This document shows positions 17,065-25,553 of a stretch of DNA of 35,758 nt, piece after piece. This DNA comes from Melioribacteraceae bacterium. GTDB lineage: Bacteria; Bacteroidota; Ignavibacteria; Ignavibacteriales; Melioribacteraceae. The DNA is taken from positions 1 to 35,758 of the forward strand of contig JALNXG010000041.1 in assembly GCA_023230485.1 (NCBI GenBank). The letters are read 5' to 3'. Under the pieces are notes generated by a model. It was not told where the DNA came from, searched no databases, and worked only from the letters and a program-made list of their open reading frames with translations. Every line of letters starts with the position of its first letter. Position 1 is the first letter of the stretch. The position numbers and the translations under genes were made by a program.

Positions 17065-18569
17065 TAGAACTCACTTAAGATACCAAAATGAATTTTACCA
17101 TTACTAAAACTATCTCCCTTCGCGAGCGCATAATTAACGGTTAGAACGCCGAGACCCGTTTCCACATTTATTCCAATACCATAACCTGTAAAAAACCCGG
17201 AAGTATTATAAAGAAAATATCCCGTATCAAAAAAAACAAAAACAAATGATCGTCCCTCGATTAATAATCGATATTCAAGATTCGACCAAAAGATTCGATG
17301 TCCTAGGAATTGTCGCTCTCTATATCCACGAAGCGAATTTGTTCCGCCAAGAGAATAAAGATCGCTGACTTCAAATGAATCCCCTTTTAATTCCTTTGCG
17401 TGAAGACCTAAAGCAGCTACATTATTATTAAAGAGTTCGTAATACATAAGCAGATCGATTTCAATTCTCTGCAAATATAATTTAGTTTTCATTTCGGGAG
17501 TAATAAATTCTACTGGACCATTAATCTTCTTTGATGAAATTTTATATGAATTGAAGAGATAAAAACCCTTTCGTGGTGAATAAAAATCATCTCTTGTATC
17601 GATCTTTAAAAATGCACCGGTAGTTAATTCAGAAGAATTGAATAAAGTAAAAACTTTATTTACGCGCACAGATGGGATTGTTGATTGTGTAGAGAAATTA
17701 ATTCCTGCGGAGATATCTTCGGTTGCGAGATATTCGAGATCTATTTTAAGGAAACGCTGAACATAAGTGGAATCTTGTTTCCTTTGATAAAGTTCAAAGC
17801 CCGCATTAAAAGGGAAACCAAATAGCCACGGTTCAAGATATTTCATCTGAAGCTCTTGAGAATTTCTCTCTTCCTGCTGCCATTTGAAAAAAGCATCCCT
17901 TCCAGTTCCGAATAAATTGCGAAGTCCAATATTAACGAAACCGGTAAAAAAACCTTTTTGATTATCGTTTTGCGAGGGGACATAGCCGACTATACCATCA
18001 AAGTTATTAGTTACTTTTTCTTTTACCTTTATCTCCAGAATTCCATTTGAATCGGGGTCTAAATAGTAAACAGGAAGATCTACCGGCTCAAATATCCTAA
18101 GTCGATTTAATCGCTTAGGAATTTCATTTATTCTTTTTTGTGAATAAATCTCACCTGAATTTAATCGTAATGCTCGCAAGATTACGTGTGGCTTAGTTTT
18201 GTCATTCCCTGTAATTCTTATGTTATTAATTTTGCTTAATTTATCAGGTGTAATATTAAAAGTAATATCAGCTAAGTATTCTGATTCTGATGAATCATAG
18301 TTAATCTTTGTATCGATAATTTTTATCTCGGCAAATGGATAACCGGTTTCTTCATAGTAATCGAGAATTTTATTAATTGTGTAATTGATATTTTCTTCTA
18401 TTAATTCATCGCCTTTCAATTCATTAAAATATCGGGTTAAGATTAATGAATCGCTGCCGGTATGATTAAAGAAAATATTATTAATAATAAGTGATGATTT
18501 GCTCTGTGAAAAAATTAAAGATGAGAAGAGGGATAGAAAAAAAAAATATTTAAATAGTCGGTGAATCAT
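17064..18569 (-). CDS. BamA/TamA-like outer-membrane protein with POTRA domains
   Basis: A 501-residue outer-membrane protein of the Omp85 superfamily. A signal peptide (about 1-22, KYFFFLSLFSSLIFSQ) is followed by two POTRA-like units (about 26-100 and 112-190, the second with INNIRITGNDKTKPHVILRAL) and a 16-strand-type barrel from about 200. The loop-6 signature is LGGTNSLRGYRERQF, and the chain ends in Phe, as expected for a BAM-assembled barrel. It is shorter than BamA (about 800, five POTRA) and near TamA in size, so it is probably a TamA-like or surface-antigen paralogue rather than the essential BamA. The start overlaps the PfkB kinase gene by 20 bp, and its stop overlaps the rnhB start. 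Substrates are unknown; a role in outer-membrane protein or lipid insertion is inferred from the family. Confidence 0.9.
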   Translation of the reverse strand: MIHRLFKYFFFLSLFSSLIFSQSKSSLIINNIFFNHTGSDSLILTRYFNELKGDELIEENINYTINKILDYYEETGYPFAEIKIIDTKINYDSSESEYLADITFNITPDKLSKINNIRITGNDKTKPHVILRALRLNSGEIYSQKRINEIPKRLNRLRIFEPVDLPVYYLDPDSNGILEIKVKEKVTNNFDGIVGYVPSQNDNQKGFFTGFVNIGLRNLFGTGRDAFFKWQQEERNSQELQMKYLEPWLFGFPFNAGFELYQRKQDSTYVQRFLKIDLEYLATEDISAGINFSTQSTIPSVRVNKVFTLFNSSELTTGAFLKIDTRDDFYSPRKGFYLFNSYKISSKKINGPVEFITPEMKTKLYLQRIEIDLLMYYELFNNNVAALGLHAKELKGDSFEVSDLYSLGGTNSLRGYRERQFLGHRIFWSNLEYRLLIEGRSFVFVFFDTGYFLYNTSGFFTGYGIGINVETGLGVLTVNYALAKGDSFSNGKIHFGILSEF

Positions 18570-19518
18570 CTAAGATTTTCATTTTTTTTCCAATCGGTTC
18601 AATTTTAATAAGAGGAAGCAATTTCTCCGCATCTTCTAAGCTGATACTACTAGTTTCCCATTTTGAAGCGTTAGCTGAAGCGAGCGCAACGGAGAGTTTG
18701 AAAAAATCTTCAAATACTAGTGCCTGTTCCATTCCATAAGTTAAACCAGCAGTAAAAGAATCGCCACTACCCGTAGCATCTAAAACTACAATTTCCTGTG
18801 GTGTACATTTATAATGAAAATCGAATTTGGAAGCATAAACAGGATTCCCTCCGTCTGTGATGAATGCGAGTTTTATCCCTTTTTTATAAAGTAAATTTAG
18901 GTAATCCCTAATTTCATTTTCGTCTGATAGAGAGATGCCAAATGAATATTCAATCTCCTGTTTTGTATTATGTATAATTGTTGGAGATGCTTCAATTGAA
19001 TTTGAGAGGTGCTTCCCATAAGTATCCAGTATCGAGATTTTATCATATTTATTGGCTAATTCGATTCCATAGGAAAAAATAATATCAGTGTATTGAGAAG
19101 GAGAGCTACCGGAGAATACAACCGTAGAACAATTTTGAATCATCTTATCAAGCTTATTCATCAAGTCAGCACTTTCGTCTTCGGGTATCTGTTTATCAGG
19201 TGAAAAGAAAGTAGTAAGTGATTTTTCTGATTCATTAATAATTAGAGAAGCACTTCTAAGGTCTTGTTTGGAAGAGATAGGAATAAGCTCAATTCCTTCA
19301 GATGCAAGAATTGAACGAAATAATTTTCCATTATTACCGCCGATAAATGTGGCAGCTTGGTTTTTAATATTTATTTTATTTAGCTGTCTGCTTACATTAA
19401 TACCTTTGCCGCCTGCGGAAAAAGATTCTCTATAACTTCTATTAACGGTCTGGTATTTTACGTCGTTAAAATAAAGACGATGCTCTAATAATGGGTTCAG
19501 TGTAACAGTGAGTACCAT
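18550..19518 (-). CDS. PfkB family sugar kinase (1-phosphofructokinase-like)
   Basis: A 322-residue ribokinase-superfamily enzyme of the FruK/LacC branch. It starts MVLTVTLNPLLEH, where the usual pattern is TVTLNPAxD; here Leu-Glu-His replaces the Ala-Leu-Asp-type stretch. The conserved FSAGGKGINVSRQL (33-46) and the ATP/anion-hole motif DATGSGDSFTAGL (247-259, catalytic Asp253) are intact. The family phosphorylates fructose-1-phosphate, fructose-6-phosphate or tagatose-6-phosphate; which one cannot be told. AGAGG precedes the ATG. The gene lies 9 bp after the GWxTD gene and overlaps the Omp85-like gene, an odd place for a glycolytic kinase. The altered N-terminal sugar-binding Asp deserves notice when predicting substrate. 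Confidence 0.88.
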   Translation of the reverse strand: MVLTVTLNPLLEHRLYFNDVKYQTVNRSYRESFSAGGKGINVSRQLNKINIKNQAATFIGGNNGKLFRSILASEGIELIPISSKQDLRSASLIINESEKSLTTFFSPDKQIPEDESADLMNKLDKMIQNCSTVVFSGSSPSQYTDIIFSYGIELANKYDKISILDTYGKHLSNSIEASPTIIHNTKQEIEYSFGISLSDENEIRDYLNLLYKKGIKLAFITDGGNPVYASKFDFHYKCTPQEIVVLDATGSGDSFTAGLTYGMEQALVFEDFFKLSVALASANASKWETSSISLEDAEKLLPLIKIEPIGKKMKILDDSPTI

Positions 19519-19527
19519 TAATTACCT

Positions 19528-20808
19528 CTAATATCTATAACCGGGCCAGCGGCTAAAATCGGGATTGACTAAACGATAATTCCCGAATCCGGTGTTATCT
19601 GAAAACACAAATGATCTATTAATTTCATAATACTCCCATACTTCGTATGGTTTTGAATAGGCATCAATAGGATGTCGATCAACGTTATTCGGAGGTCCAA
19701 AAGTAACATAAATCATACCCATATCGGAACGCCAACCTTCGCCAAGACCTTTGAAAGTCTTCGAGGCATAATCGATCCTTCGATAATATTCATACATAAC
19801 TGGATTCTCTTCCGTACTCTGACTTGGTTTTTTCGATTGCCAGAAGGCTAAGAATCGATTCAATTTTTCTTCATAAGTTTTAGAATCTTTTATATCATCC
19901 AATTGGTTTGGAGAAGCGATATATAACATTTGATCTATTGCTTTATCGAGATCAGCAATTCCGCTTGGCACACCAAAAATTTTTGAAATGAATGTTTTCT
20001 CGGTCGATTTAATCTCTTTCCACTCGCTGTTTTTAAGCACAGCTAAAATTGAATAATCACCAACTACAAAATCAGTTTTCGTAAATGTATGAATTACTTT
20101 ATTAATTCCTTTTCTTAATTCCTGTGGACTTAGTTGATTGAAATCTTTTCCATTCTTAATATCTTTCATTGTGAAATCGATATAAGCCTGCTGGTTTTTA
20201 CTAGAATAAATTTCTAAATAAACCGAAAGTTCCGAAGTTTTATTTGTTACCATTCGTCCAACATTAGGAACAATCGATTCACCCAAAGAATCTTTGAGTA
20301 CATCGGTTACTAATAGTAGATCACTAATATCTAATGAATCAGCAATCTCTCTTATGTTAAGCGGAAATTCTCGGCTGCTGCTTTTTCTTGAATCGGAATC
20401 CTCTACTGTACATTTAAGGTTATATTTTCCCGGAGTAAGATCAAAAAATTTGTAACTGATATTAAAATTATCGCCGGAATTAGCTTCCTCAAAACTGCCG
20501 GATGAAAGTTTTTCTTTCCACATACTTTCAAACATAATGCGTGATTTATCTTCAGTATAGAAAGTGAGAGTAATATTATACCCGCCAAGAAACTCACTTC
20601 CCTTTTTTACAAATTGAATATTAGCATAAGGAACTTGTATAAAAAAATCGACTCTTGATTTACCCTCTTTACTACTTTTATATGATGCTGCATCTATTGA
20701 AAACACAGGTGCAGATTTCAAAAATTGTGAGTTACTTGAGTATTCTACTTGCGCATTGATAGTGTGAGCAGCAAATAAAATAAATGTTATTAGTAAAATT
20801 CGTTTCAT
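19528..20808 (-). CDS. GWxTD domain-containing exported protein
   Basis: A 426-residue exported protein. The signal peptide is MKRILLITFILFAAHTINAQ. The middle part is beta-rich. The C-terminal region carries the family hallmark in GLGEGWRSDMGMIYVTFGPP, where the usual GWxTD is GWRSD (Thr to Ser), followed by VWEYYEINRSFVFSDNTGFGNYRLV. GWxTD proteins are widespread in Bacteroidota, Chlorobi and related phyla; their function is not known to me. AAAAAAGG, 4-8 nt before the ATG, is formed by the last codons of rimO. Its place between rimO and an Omp85/kinase pair in the envelope block suggests a periplasmic or cell-surface role, without further support. Confidence 0.88.
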   Translation of the reverse strand: MKRILLITFILFAAHTINAQVEYSSNSQFLKSAPVFSIDAASYKSSKEGKSRVDFFIQVPYANIQFVKKGSEFLGGYNITLTFYTEDKSRIMFESMWKEKLSSGSFEEANSGDNFNISYKFFDLTPGKYNLKCTVEDSDSRKSSSREFPLNIREIADSLDISDLLLVTDVLKDSLGESIVPNVGRMVTNKTSELSVYLEIYSSKNQQAYIDFTMKDIKNGKDFNQLSPQELRKGINKVIHTFTKTDFVVGDYSILAVLKNSEWKEIKSTEKTFISKIFGVPSGIADLDKAIDQMLYIASPNQLDDIKDSKTYEEKLNRFLAFWQSKKPSQSTEENPVMYEYYRRIDYASKTFKGLGEGWRSDMGMIYVTFGPPNNVDRHPIDAYSKPYEVWEYYEINRSFVFSDNTGFGNYRLVNPDFSRWPGYRY

Positions 20809-20812
20809 AGCA

Positions 20813-22117
20813 TTACCTTTTTTCTTTTCTGGCTAAATTTCCAAATAAATCATACTCATTACTATCATCAATTTCAATGTCATAAAAATTACCTATTTTC
20901 AGCTCATTATCTATTGCGTTAATTAGAATTTCACCATCAACTTCAGGAGCATCTCTTTCGGTTCTTCCTATATAATATTCACCATCTTTCCCGTCAATAA
21001 TTACTTTTGCAGTCGTTCCAATTAATTTTTCGTTTTTCCATGTAGAAATCTCTTTTTGAATCTCCATTAGAATCGATTTCCTTTCTTCTTTTACTTCATC
21101 AGGAACTGGATCGCCTAAAATAAAACTTGGTGTATTTTCTTCGACTGAATAATTAAAAACGCCAACTCTATCAAACTCCATTTCTTTAACGAAATCGCAA
21201 AGCTCTATAAATTCTGTTTCGGTCTCTGCAGGATAACCGACAATAAATGTTGTTCTAAGAGTTATACCTGGAACTCGTTTTTTAAGTTCCTCTAAAAGCT
21301 CAATAGTTCTTCTTTTTGTAATTCCTCGTCGCATCGATTTTAGCACTTTATCAGAAATGTGCTGCAAAGGCATATCTACATATTTACAAACTTTTGGATT
21401 ATTGGCTATCTCATCAATAAGATCATCGGGGAAGTGAGATGGATAAGCATATAATAACCTTACCCATTCAATACCTTTAACTTCTGTGATTTTTCGGATA
21501 AGCTCAGCGGCATTTCTATTACCCGTTTCTTTTCCGTAATCAGTTGTATCCTGCCCAATAATATTAATCTCTTTTACACCTTTATCCGCGAGGAATTTTA
21601 CTTCCTTAAGCAAATCTTCCATCGGGGCAGATTTATGAAGTCCTCGCATTAATGGAATTGCACAAAATGAACATGGGTTATCGCACCCTTCAGAAATTTT
21701 TAGATATGCGAAGTGCTTCGGCGTAGTGAGTGATCTTTCGCCGAGAAGTTCATATTTAAGATCAGCACCGAACTCTTTTAATATCTCTTCATATTTTTCA
21801 GTACCAAAGAAAGCATCCACTTCAGGGATTTCCTTTAGCAAATCTTCTTTGTAGCGTTCGGAAAGACAACCTGCAACAATAACTTTTTTTAATTTTCCAC
21901 TTTTCTTAAGTTCGATAGCTTCAAGAATTGTATTAATAGATTCTTCTTTAGCGGCATCAATAAATCCGCATGTATTAATTATCACAGAATCAGCATCATT
22001 AGAATCATCGACTAACGAAAATTTATTTAATTTAAATTGATTCATTAATCGTTCCGAATCAACGGTATTTTTAGAGCAACCAAGTGTAATTATAGAAATT
22101 TTTTCTTTCTTAGGCAT
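20813..22117 (-). CDS. rimO: Ribosomal protein uS12 methylthiotransferase RimO
   Basis: A 434-residue radical-SAM enzyme that methylthiolates an aspartate of ribosomal protein S12. The N-terminal cluster domain has Cys14 (LGCSKNTVDSE), Cys50 (NTCGFI) and Cys84 (AGCLSERY); the radical-SAM cluster has Cys145, Cys149 and Cys152 in SEGCDNPCSFCAIPLMRG. A C-terminal TRAM-like region (about 365-430) follows. LGCSKNTVDSE and PLMRG mark RimO rather than the tRNA enzyme MiaB (which has GCQMN). Length and motifs are complete. GAAAGGA lies about 13 nt before the ATG. It lies 30 bp after cdsA, and the GWxTD gene starts 4 bp after its stop, so it is embedded in the operon. Confidence 0.97.
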   Translation of the reverse strand: MPKKEKISIITLGCSKNTVDSERLMNQFKLNKFSLVDDSNDADSVIINTCGFIDAAKEESINTILEAIELKKSGKLKKVIVAGCLSERYKEDLLKEIPEVDAFFGTEKYEEILKEFGADLKYELLGERSLTTPKHFAYLKISEGCDNPCSFCAIPLMRGLHKSAPMEDLLKEVKFLADKGVKEINIIGQDTTDYGKETGNRNAAELIRKITEVKGIEWVRLLYAYPSHFPDDLIDEIANNPKVCKYVDMPLQHISDKVLKSMRRGITKRRTIELLEELKKRVPGITLRTTFIVGYPAETETEFIELCDFVKEMEFDRVGVFNYSVEENTPSFILGDPVPDEVKEERKSILMEIQKEISTWKNEKLIGTTAKVIIDGKDGEYYIGRTERDAPEVDGEILINAIDNELKIGNFYDIEIDDSNEYDLFGNLARKEKR

Positions 22118-22147
22118 TATTACTTAAAATCCTTTCACTAACAAATA

Positions 22148-22972
22148 TTATTTTACAAAAAAATGTAGATACAGATAGATAACTGGGGCAGAATAGAGAA
22201 GAGAATCGAAGCGATCGAAAACACCGCCATGACCTGGAAGAATTGAAGAAGAGTCTTTTACTCCGGCATCACGCTTAAAAAGACTTTCAATTAAATCACC
22301 CGCCTGACCAATAGAACCGATAATTACACCAATAGCAAGGACATCAATCCACTGCAAAAAATCAATAAAAAAAGAGCGAAGAACAATCATCGTTAAAATG
22401 GAAAAAGCAAAACCAGCAATAGCTCCTTCCCAACTTTTATTTGGGCTTACCCGAGGAAAAAGTTTATTCTTACCGAATGCAATTCCGAAGAAATATGCTG
22501 CTGAATCGCATACCCAAATTGTTACCATAATACTAATTATTAAAAATCCACCTTGCTCATATATCGAACCGGAATAGCTATAAAATTCTCGAATCTTAAT
22601 TAATGAGGAAGAAAAAAGTCCGATATAAAAAATTCCAATTAATGTAGAACCGATATTTTGAATCGCTGAATTTTTATTTCGGAAAAGCTCATAAAACAAA
22701 ATGAGAGGAATGACGATTGTAATTAAGATTTCGAAACTAATAAATTCCGAATAAGCATTTATAATTATTAAGATCAATGCCAATCCGCTAAGAAGCAAAT
22801 TGGCTGAATGACCTTTAGACTTTACCATTACATGAAATTCATATAATGCGACAATTCCGATACCGAGAATAAAGGCAAGAAAAGCCAATCTGCCTGTTAA
22901 GCTAAGAGCAATTAAAGCAGGGATACCGATAAGGGCAACGGCAATTCTTACTGATAGATTATTGAATTTCAT
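22148..22972 (-). CDS. cdsA: Phosphatidate cytidylyltransferase CdsA
   Basis: A 274-residue inner-membrane enzyme that makes CDP-diacylglycerol from phosphatidic acid and CTP, the branch point of phospholipid synthesis. About eight membrane segments are seen. The C-terminal family signature is complete: Lys-Asp then SILPGHGGVFDRFDSLLYSAP (243-263), with SPNKSWEGAIAGF (about 177-189) upstream, both needed for CTP and metal binding. Length is typical. The ATG directly follows the TAA of the DUF2007 gene, and the upstream Glu-Glu-Gly codons (GAAGAAGGT) give a ribosome-binding sequence. It supplies lipid precursors for the envelope whose transport and assembly genes are elsewhere in the window. 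Confidence 0.97.
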   Translation of the reverse strand: MKFNNLSVRIAVALIGIPALIALSLTGRLAFLAFILGIGIVALYEFHVMVKSKGHSANLLLSGLALILIIINAYSEFISFEILITIVIPLILFYELFRNKNSAIQNIGSTLIGIFYIGLFSSSLIKIREFYSYSGSIYEQGGFLIISIMVTIWVCDSAAYFFGIAFGKNKLFPRVSPNKSWEGAIAGFAFSILTMIVLRSFFIDFLQWIDVLAIGVIIGSIGQAGDLIESLFKRDAGVKDSSSILPGHGGVFDRFDSLLYSAPVIYLYLHFFVK

Positions 22973-23338
22973 TTAACCTTCTTCATTCTCTTCATTTTCT
23001 TCATTCTCTTCGGCACGGTCATTTATATCATTTATAATAGCCATTGCAGTTTTTGCGTCCGATTTTTTCACTAATAATTTAACAAGTGAAAAATTAGCGT
23101 TAGAAATGTTATAGCTGCTATCTTTTTGCGAAAGAATGAGGCACTCAATATTAGCACCTTCAAGATTAGCTTTAAGCATATCTACTTCAATAGGGTCCAT
23201 AGAAGTAAATGCAATAACCCAATCCGAAGGAGTAACCAAGTTCCCTTTGAATTCTTCCACTGGAATAAGCTCAATGCTGCAATCAGCACACGTTGTTATT
23301 CCATCAATATATTCAGATTCACAATTAGGGCAGATCAT
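22973..23338 (-). CDS. DUF2007 domain protein with N-terminal zinc ribbon
   Basis: A 121-residue small cytoplasmic protein. The start MICPNCESEYIDGITTCADC has two CxxC pairs (Cys3/Cys6 and Cys17/Cys20), a zinc-ribbon pattern. Residues about 40-105 (VIAFTSMDPIEVDMLKANLEGANIECLILSQ) match the DUF2007 putative signal-transducing domain, a ferredoxin-like fold. The tail is acidic and repetitive (EEN units), encoded by a 9-bp repeat at 22981-23007. AGGAGG precedes the ATG, the best ribosome site of the block. It is immediately upstream of cdsA and downstream of a CPBP protease. Function unknown; a regulatory link to lipid synthesis would be speculation. Confidence 0.85.
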   Translation of the reverse strand: MICPNCESEYIDGITTCADCSIELIPVEEFKGNLVTPSDWVIAFTSMDPIEVDMLKANLEGANIECLILSQKDSSYNISNANFSLVKLLVKKSDAKTAMAIINDINDRAEENEENEENEEG

Positions 23339-23350
23339 AATAACCTCCTA

Positions 23351-24316
23351 TTATTTAGTTGCGAACTTATGGTAGTTCTTCTTTAAAAGATAAATAAAAA
23401 TAAAGAAGATTACCGTCAAAAAGAAAAGACTTATAAAGTGGGGTGTGATTGCACCATCATCGGGTAATTTTGAGTTTAATAACTCATCACTACCTAGTAT
23501 GAAGTATGCAAGTATTGCTAAAAAATTATTTAAGAAATGTAAAAACATCGGAACGATTATTGAATTAGATGTATAAGCTGCGAATCCGAAATATAATCCG
23601 AGAAGTATTAAAGCCAAAGAACCATAAGGATTAAAATGATAAATGGCGAAAAAGAATGCCGTAATAAATGCACTGAAAAAGGGTTTGAATTTCTGGTTGA
23701 AACTTGTCATTACAAAGCCTCGAAAAAAAACTTCCTCGCAGATGGCGGGTGTAACGGCTACTACTGTGATTATTAAAACTGCTTCTAAGGGATTGTTTGC
23801 TTTAAGTAAACTTCCATAAGCACCTTCAACCATTTTATCTAATTGATCGAACATCTCCTTGAAATTTTTAAATACGTCTAAGTTTTTCGCAGCTAAATCG
23901 AAAAGATAATTTTGAATATAGATTACGTTTTGGAGAAGTGGAGTAAGAATGAATAACCCTAAGGTAAAAACCGCAATCTCTTTCCAATGAGGTAAATGTG
24001 CACGGAGGACTCGAGTAATATCACTATAAAAATATTTTGTAAAAAGGAGTGCAGGTAGGAGAATAAAGAGAATCTGTCCACCCATTGTCAGTAATCGGGT
24101 TGCATTAACGTCAGCCTTTTGGAAATCTGTCCCGAGAATAAGAATGGTGAGTATTCCCCCACCGAACTGATAAAGAATAAATACGGCGAAGAGGGCAAAG
24201 AATGCTGCATAAACGGGATTGATGGTCGATTTTAATGGGGGAGTATCCTCTTCAGGATTCTGTTCAGGATCGTAATTAGGTTCGGGATTATTTTCTTTTA
24301 AATCGTCTTCTGACAT
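23351..24316 (-). CDS. CPBP family intramembrane glutamic endopeptidase
   Basis: A 321-residue membrane protease of the CAAX/Abi (CPBP) family. A soluble, acidic, proline-rich N terminus of about 30 residues precedes about seven or eight membrane segments. Catalytic motifs are intact: Glu194-Glu195 with Arg199 (EEVFFRG), His227 (YHFNP), and His260 with Asn264 (FLHFLNN). Members in eukaryotes cleave prenylated proteins; bacterial ones act in diverse processes including peptide maturation and immunity. Here it is the first gene of the minus-strand block, 12 bp before the DUF2007 gene, so a housekeeping envelope role is more likely than a bacteriocin role. No strong Shine-Dalgarno sequence precedes the ATG. 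Confidence 0.92.
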   Translation of the reverse strand: MSEDDLKENNPEPNYDPEQNPEEDTPPLKSTINPVYAAFFALFAVFILYQFGGGILTILILGTDFQKADVNATRLLTMGGQILFILLPALLFTKYFYSDITRVLRAHLPHWKEIAVFTLGLFILTPLLQNVIYIQNYLFDLAAKNLDVFKNFKEMFDQLDKMVEGAYGSLLKANNPLEAVLIITVVAVTPAICEEVFFRGFVMTSFNQKFKPFFSAFITAFFFAIYHFNPYGSLALILLGLYFGFAAYTSNSIIVPMFLHFLNNFLAILAYFILGSDELLNSKLPDDGAITPHFISLFFLTVIFFIFIYLLKKNYHKFATK

Positions 24317-24532
24317 ATAAAGTACAATAAGTTAATAATGAAATAAAAATAACAAAGAAAAAGTTAATAAAAATGAATAATTGTATTAAAACTTCATTCT
24401 TTATGAAAGATTAACTAAAAATTTATCTCTTTGTTAATCGAGGAAATGGATATTTAAGTAATTCTTAAGTAATTTTTAAGCGATGATTCCTAATTGAGAT
24501 AGATAAGTTTATATTTTCTGGATATATATTCA

Positions 24533-24579
24533 GGGAAATGAGAACGGGGGCGGGGGAGGGCTTCGCCCTTTTTCTTTTT
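24533..24579 (+). other. G-rich tract with terminator-like hairpin in a gene-free gap
   Basis: The 445-bp gap 24317-24761 has no gene I can support. Inside it lies a GC-rich island, striking against the AT-rich background: G-runs at 24533, 24546-24550, 24552-24556 and 24558-24560, then a stem AGGGC/GCCCT (24557-24561 with 24565-24569) and T-tracts to 24579. The hairpin plus T-tract has plus-strand terminator form, yet both flanking genes are on the minus strand. It may mark the end of an unrecognised plus-strand small RNA or be a relic of lost DNA. Confidence 0.45.
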
Positions 24580-24638
24580 ATATAGAATACCTTGATGGAA
24601 AAGCCAGACCGGTAGAAGAGTTCTTAAAGAAAAGAGAT

Positions 24639-24761
24639 CATAATAGTTTTATCATGTATAGAAAATGCCAAAAAGTAGTCATGATAGCTTTATCATGTAT
24701 AGATAATGGCAAAAAGTTGTCATGATAACTTTATCATGTATAGAAAATGCCAAAAAAGTAT
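24639..24761. repeat. 41-bp tandem repeat, three copies, each with an 18-bp palindrome
   Basis: Three consecutive 41-bp units begin at 24639, 24680 and 24721. Each contains an 18-bp dyad; the third is perfect (CATGATAA-CT-TTATCATG), the second has 7-bp arms and the first is decayed. The rest of each unit (TATAGAAAATGCCAAAAA and variants) is also conserved. A fourth, weak copy seems to run into the last codons of trmO. On the minus strand each dyad is followed by CTTTTTG-like T-tracts, so the units could act as weak terminators or 3'-end protecting hairpins for the trmO message. Confidence 0.8.
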
Positions 24762-25553
24762 CTATGACAGTTTATTAAATTTCTTATGTAGGGTTTTGTC
24801 TTCGTATTTATCTTCGGGGGAGGAGAGTTCCTCTAAAGTATATCCGCTACGGATATTTTTTACTACTACTTTCTTTCCAATTTCATCAACAGTATAATTA
24901 ATTCGCCACGTTCGATAAGCCAATTCAAAATCATTACCTAAATTAGATACACGTTTTCGTGAATTATCCGAAGGTTTAAATTCCAATTGAAGTCGAGCGA
25001 AATTCATCAGTTTAATTTCAGCATTTTTTTCTAACCAATCACAAGCTTCCGCAGCCGCAGGTAAAAACTCAACACTATATTTTTCGCCAATATCAGTTCT
25101 AACCCACCCGGTAGAAGAATCAGGGAAGGAATCTGAATAGGGAAGATACGGTTTAATATCGAGTACGGGTGAGCCATCTAAAATATCAGATTCACTTATA
25201 TAAATTTTCAGACCGCTGATCTTTTCCAATTTTACGCAACTGATACCGACTGGATTGGGGCGATGTGGGGAGCGGGAGGCAAATACTCCAACTTTTTTAT
25301 CTAAATGTCGAGGCGGATTAACCATCGTTTTCCAATTATTATTCAAGTGGAAAACATATATAACCCAAATTCTATCAAACCCTTCCAATTCTTTAATTGC
25401 CTGCTGGAAATTATTACCCTCTTCTAATTGAATATAAGAAACAGAATCACCGGCGAGAACTCCTTGACGGGGAGTCTCGTATCGGTGCTTAAAATCTGAC
25501 TTTACATATCCGATAGGAGTAAAAGAAAACTCGTGATTATTTTTATTTTTCAA
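24762..25553 (-). CDS. trmO: tRNA (N6-threonylcarbamoyladenosine(37)-N6)-methyltransferase TrmO
   Basis: A 263-residue TsaA/YaeB-family protein that uses SAM to methylate t6A37 in threonine tRNAs. Conserved parts: FTPIGYVKSDFKHRYETPRQ (11-30), LEGFDRIWVIYVFHLN (about 56-71) and the family core ASRSPHRPNPVGISCVKLEK (about 93-112), then DILDGSPVLDIKPYLPYSDS (about 122-141). The C-terminal domain extends to 263, close to the E. coli length. No ATG exists near the family start, so I take TTG at 25553, which overlaps the end of the DUF3298 gene by 11 bp. The 3' end runs into a 41-bp tandem repeat array. Confidence 0.9.
   Translation of the reverse strand: MKNKNNHEFSFTPIGYVKSDFKHRYETPRQGVLAGDSVSYIQLEEGNNFQQAIKELEGFDRIWVIYVFHLNNNWKTMVNPPRHLDKKVGVFASRSPHRPNPVGISCVKLEKISGLKIYISESDILDGSPVLDIKPYLPYSDSFPDSSTGWVRTDIGEKYSVEFLPAAAEACDWLEKNAEIKLMNFARLQLEFKPSDNSRKRVSNLGNDFELAYRTWRINYTVDEIGKKVVVKNIRSGYTLEELSSPEDKYEDKTLHKKFNKLS

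Noticed and set aside
23351..24316. CPBP protease as an abortive-infection or bacteriocin-immunity gene
   Set aside because: It heads a conserved-looking housekeeping envelope block with cdsA and rimO and has no bacteriocin genes near; defence is not supported.
24639..24761. A second, small CRISPR array
   Set aside because: The sequence between the palindromes is also conserved in every unit, so there are no unique spacers; it is a simple tandem repeat.
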